A stretch of DNA of 64,000 bases. Source: Monomorium pharaonis (Eukaryota; Arthropoda; Insecta; Hymenoptera; Formicidae). The position numbers and the translations under genes were made by a program. The notes beneath the pieces were generated by a model that made no database searches, was not told the DNA's origin, and saw nothing but the letters and a program-made list of their open reading frames with translations. The stretch spans positions 37,495,132-37,559,131 of the forward strand of contig NC_050467.1 of the NCBI RefSeq assembly GCF_013373865.1, read 5' to 3'. Shown here in pieces: positions 59,995 to 64,000 of this stretch; within the stretch, counting starts at the first letter, position 1, and each line of letters starts with the position of its first letter.

Positions 59995-61910
59995 CACGAT
60001 AGCGCATTTTCGAGATACATTCCATGTTATTTCTAGCTCCCCGAAGAAACGAACGCAAGATGGAACCAACGATATCTAGCTTCTTATCCACAACGTGCAA
60101 CTTTCTTATGTTTTTATTCCCTCCAACCACACGCTTATATACAACAGGTGATGCAACGTCAGCCGGATGAAGATGGATAGAAATCTGTTTCCGGGATAAT
60201 GCACGGGGCATCCAGTGATTTCACGCTCGTCATTCCGCGATCGAAAGGTTTCGATCCCGCGGGGTCGCAACTCGTTCGTGTCTCTCTCCCGTCCGAGAGA
60301 TTTCAAAATTACTCGAGCGTTGAAATTGGCTCGGCGAACAGTCCTGTTCTTTTATACGGCCGCGCTGATATATTTCAAGATTAACGGAATGTTTCTTCCA
60401 TGTATACACCATCGCCTCGATTATCCGTGGGATCGGCAGGATTAAATGCCGACGCGGCACTTTCCCACTGGATTAGACACGTCGCGGACCAACCCACCGC
60501 TCGGATTTAGTACATTCAGTAGCAAGAGGCAAAATGGAAGCACGATGAAATCGAGCTTGATCTCTGCTGGGAAATTTCTTATTTATTAAAGGAAAATAAA
60601 GATTGTTTGCAGTAATATAAAAAATAAATGTGTCAGTACACAAATAGAATTTTCTCTAAGCCTTACACAAGTAAGAAGGAACGTTATAATTATTTTCTTC
60701 AGTCTATTGTTCGCAATAAAAGACAGAACGAAAAGTTAAAAGAAATAAGAACTTGCTCAATGATCTAATGGTCTTAATGAGAAAGTTTTCCTTTCTCGAC
60801 GCAGAAATTTTGTTTGACTCTCGGGAAGTTACTTCTTTTAATAAATGAACGAAGACCTAGTCTGTAAAAGTGCTTGTTCCTCTTTTCTCGAGATTCCGAC
60901 GAAACAGATGGAATTGATTAAAAAAAATTAGGTTTTCACGAGAATTGTTAAAGCTGTCCCCGTTAAGACTTTCTTTTCCCTTCGCGAAATGCAGATTCGC
61001 AAGCACGAACAAATTTGGACGAAAGATCTACTAAGAATATACATGCCACTGAATTGAAGACTTTACGGTGAGACCGTTCCGGTGAAGAACAGATTTTCTT
61101 CCGAATATGGGACGCGCCGCATTTGCGTCGAGCACACCGTGGTATTTATTTAATGCTACGCTTGCAGTATAATGAACTATTGAATGTTTAATACGTTGTG
61201 GATTAGATGAACATGCAAATTGGTGGTACATTACCATAAAATAGCTAATACTGCCTCATAAAATATTGGCGTGCATCTCTCGATCTAATATCGCTGCACA
61301 GTTCCACGCGTACGATTACACTAATTCGCAATGAAGTCAAATCTGGATTGCGTTACTGGAATTCCGCTTTAATAGCAAACACGTCGCTTTATCGGCGCAA
61401 CGCATTACAGCGCTATACAGCGACGATGGTCGAAATTAAATTTCGTTGTTAATACGTGATGCAATTTTCATTTCTTCTGCGTATAATGGCCTTTCAACTC
61501 TACGCTTGTGTACGTGCGTGCTTGTAGAGGTGTTCCTGTGTGTATGTTGTGTACGCGCGTTACATTTAATACTTTCTTCGTACTTAACTTATTATACTTC
61601 TTGTTGCGCATAAAAACTTGAGAAAATATATCTAACGCGGAAACGCGTAATCACCTAACGACGTACCCCCAAATTCTTCCCTCCCTAGCAATCAAGTTAC
61701 ACGCGGCGGAAGGATCGCGAGGGAGGAATTAGCAAAATTCGTTCCCTTGTTCCGTGGGTCGCCGCGATTCTAACTCACTGAGAGAGGGCGAAGAAATGTT
61801 CGTGCCGGAGAATAAGATAGACCGTTGAAAGAGGGACAGAGGTATAAAAGCGGCAAAGAGCAAAATTGGGATTGCGATCGGGCATAGTGGTAAAGTTGGT
61901 GATACGACGC

Positions 61911-61939
61911 GGGGGGAGGGGGTAGGGTAGGGAAGAGGG
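61911..61939 (+). other. Putative G-quadruplex
   Basis: G runs at 61911-61916, 61918-61922, 61925-61927, 61930-61932 and 61937-61939 are separated by loops of one to four bases. This satisfies the four-runs-of-three-G pattern with one run to spare. It lies about 70 bases downstream of a TATAAAAG match (61843). Confidence 0.65.
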
Positions 61940-62425
61940 AGGAAATAATCCACGCGGTCGTATTTAAACGAGTGGCCCGGGCACGCAATGCCACGTGCCC
62001 GAAGATCATTTTCTTGCGTCTACGGCGCGCAGACTATCCGGATTACAGACCAATTTCATATTAATTTCCGGCCGTGTGGGAGGAGGGATTGCCGCGGCAG
62101 GGCCGCGAGGGGAGGACGAAGCGGGGGCGATTGCGCGCGGGGAAGGTTCGCCATCAGCCCCGTATCCCGGAAACGTAGCACGGGACACGAGCGTGCAACG
62201 GTATTTGTTAACGTTACCACGAAATTGTCCGCGGTTCCGAGACTTACACGGCATTCGCTCAAATTTCACCGCGAAATTGCTCCTCAGGCGAGGAAGGGAA
62301 CGAGAAAATAGGAGGGGGAGGGAGGTGAAGTGCGGCGAGGGGGTTCAGCCACTTTGTCCATTGCGCGTGCCCGAGGTTTGATAACGCGCGGCCGGCTAGG
62401 CGACACGAAAGCGATCCGCGCGCAG

Positions 62426-62448
62426 CTCTCTCTCTCTCTCTCTCTCTC
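62426..62448. repeat. (CT)n microsatellite
   Basis: Clean CT run in CpG-rich DNA. Confidence 0.95.
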
Positions 62449-64000
62449 ATTTCCACCGTTGCACGCTTGAATTGTCGCAGTAAAACCCAGTTGACTACGA
62501 CGCTGGAATCGACGATGGGCTATTTAAAGAGCTTAGGTCCTTCCGGCAACAGCTTTGTCACGAGATTCTCGATGCAATTTATACGCCTAAAATATCGTTA
62601 TTTCAATGTTAAATATTAAGTACATATGTACACACAATAATCTAAGTATTGCGAGCATTTTGAAGAAAAAAGGATAGAGACAAATAATACCAGTACATCA
62701 CATGAAAAATTATAAAGCATCGATCTATTCTCGTTCGCAATGTGTTTATCGGTTTTCTCTTATCTCCGAGCAGAAATGAAGGAGTACTCGATTTAATCCA
62801 CTTTCCCCAGATTCGCTATGCTTTTCCCCTAAGTACAAACAAAAAATTCTTATCGCCAGATAGACACATTAGTCCTCTTTTAACACGGCCGTAGTAGTCG
62901 TAAAGCAGATAAGCTCCACGATAAACTCCATTCGCCATCAACGTTTGTTAATGAGCTCACTGAGTTACCTGCAGCTGTTTCCGAGATTATATGTCGCGTT
63001 CGCCGCAAATATCGTCGTTGAAGTTTCTTTCCGGATAAAAAAGGGAAGCGAGGAGAGGAAGACACATTGCGAGAACTAGAAAAGAGTCCGAGAAATCGGC
63101 TACTCGCGGTTCATTGTGCGTGCTGCACAGTTTTGATAACGTACGAGAGGTCGGGGCGAGACAAAATCGATCTGCCGCGGCGACAGCGGCGGGCGGGCGG
63201 TCCGCCGAAGCGAGAAGTCTTTCATTTTTCGAATTCCGACCGCGCGCTCTTGCCCGGCCATCTCCAAGAAATTTCATCCGTTCTCTCGCCGGAACGTTCC
63301 CTCTGAAAGTGCGACTTGGCGGTGGAGAACGGCCACCGTAAACCCGTTCGCAATTTTGTCCATTTCACTTACCGCGATAAAAGTAATGTCCTACGAAATA
63401 GATTGTCCCCATAAAATCGTATCGAGTCCCTTTTGTGGTCCGGGTAGACGGCGAAGCGTGCGTACACCGTACACTCCTCGGGAAGCTCGAAACAAATGAC
63501 CGCCGCCGCTTTATTCCGCGTGACATTATCGACCCATCGATATCGCGAAGTGAGATTAGATTTAGATGTGAACGGAGATCCTTACGTTACCTAAGACGCG
63601 CGCGCGCGAGTATTCGTGACCGCGATTATCGGAAACCAATGTGACTTAATTCCGCGACGATAAAATTGTAAGCTATTAAGATCCTGGAAAGTTAGAGGCT
63701 ACATACTTCCAACGGTGGAATGCACTCACCCGCTATCTTGTGCAAAATGTAGGAGAATATCTCCGTATTACGAACCGATGTGACCTAATTCGATATCGAT
63801 AAAGGTAATATTAAGTCTCTTTTCCTTGAGAAAGCACTTTAAATGGAACATGCAAAAATGATATTGGACGTTGCCTGCGCTTGTTTGAAGATTAACCGAA
63901 CAGATATCGGAATAACGTGGCTGCCAGAATGTCACGCTTGAACGTTTCACATCCGGAGGTGGATATTCAACGGAGTAGGAAGACGTAAAGCCCCGTGTCT

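Larger units (their letters stand above)
58141..61640. other. Mixed non-coding stretch
   Basis: Moderate GC at 58150-58900 and 59150-59480, AT-rich at 60560-60980. A 163-codon minus frame (58387-58878) includes an Arg-Glu run from the CT tract. A 58-codon ATG frame (59344-59520, plus) starts MMATQRRVTLRPL with A at -3 but has no motif. No gene is supported. Confidence 0.5.
61641..64000. other. CpG-rich right end, no supportable gene
   Basis: CpG-rich at 61660-62480 and 62990-63660 with AT-richer DNA between. Plus frames at 61988-62381 overlap minus frames at 62006-62269. TATAAAAG at 61843 is a strong TATA match, but no Initiator lies 28-32 bases downstream. Frames at 62880-63650 are Arg-rich and overlap on both strands. 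Confidence 0.5.

Noticed and set aside
1..64000. CRISPR array, bacterial operon, rRNA, telomeric TTAGG array or viral insertion
   Set aside because: No regularly spaced identical repeats, no tRNA or rRNA signatures, no tandem TTAGG and no recognisable viral protein were found on reading both strands.

Overview
The window looks like nuclear DNA of an insect, most likely a hymenopteran and perhaps an ant. The reasons are the very high density of CG dinucleotides in GC-richer stretches, sharp alternation with AT-rich stretches, frequent (CT)n/(GA)n, (CA)n and (TA)n microsatellites, and no dense gene packing, operons or bacterial signals. The lineage is an inference from composition; no marker gene confirms it.

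I find no protein-coding gene that can be named. The many open frames are about what chance predicts: with 3 stops in 64 codons, some 128,000 codon positions in six frames should give about four or five frames of 150 codons or more. The longest frames lie in CpG-rich or microsatellite DNA where stops are depleted. The window is best read as intergenic or long-intron DNA, possibly around a gene with widely spaced exons.

The best gene-like signal is on the + strand at about 14.3-15.6 kb. An Initiator match (TCAGTC, A at 14301) is followed by 230 bases without any ATG, then a first ATG (14531) opening a signal-peptide-like frame, then a good splice donor (GTAAGA at 14587). A tandem NAGNAG acceptor at 15057/15060 opens a 109-codon frame ending at 15387, with AATAAA at 15638. 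It is a coherent but unproven two-exon model.

The best mobile-element signal is a 190-bp foldback element at 46184-46373, with long imperfect inverted arms and a short loop, typical of a non-autonomous MITE. Between 22.1 and 23.5 kb there is a cluster of local duplications: a diverged 125-bp tandem pair carrying a hairpin, flanked by two related segments about 0.8 kb apart that share a TATTCCTTTGT core.

Layout: 1-8.7 kb mixed, with AT-rich 3.1-4.7 kb and a CpG-rich patch near 7.1-7.6 kb; 8.7-10.2 kb AT-rich; 10.4-13.5 kb CpG-rich; 13.5-15.7 kb the gene candidate; 15.7-22.4 kb mixed; 22.4-25 kb AT-rich with duplications; 25-26.4 kb CpG-rich; 26.4-44 kb alternating, with purine-rich GAGA DNA near 39.9-40.2 kb; 44-45.8 kb CpG-rich with unusually open frames; 46.2 kb the MITE; 48-61 kb mostly AT-rich with the longest microsatellite, (CA)36; 61.6-64 kb CpG-rich with a putative G-quadruplex. 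No tRNA, rRNA, CRISPR array or telomeric repeat was seen.
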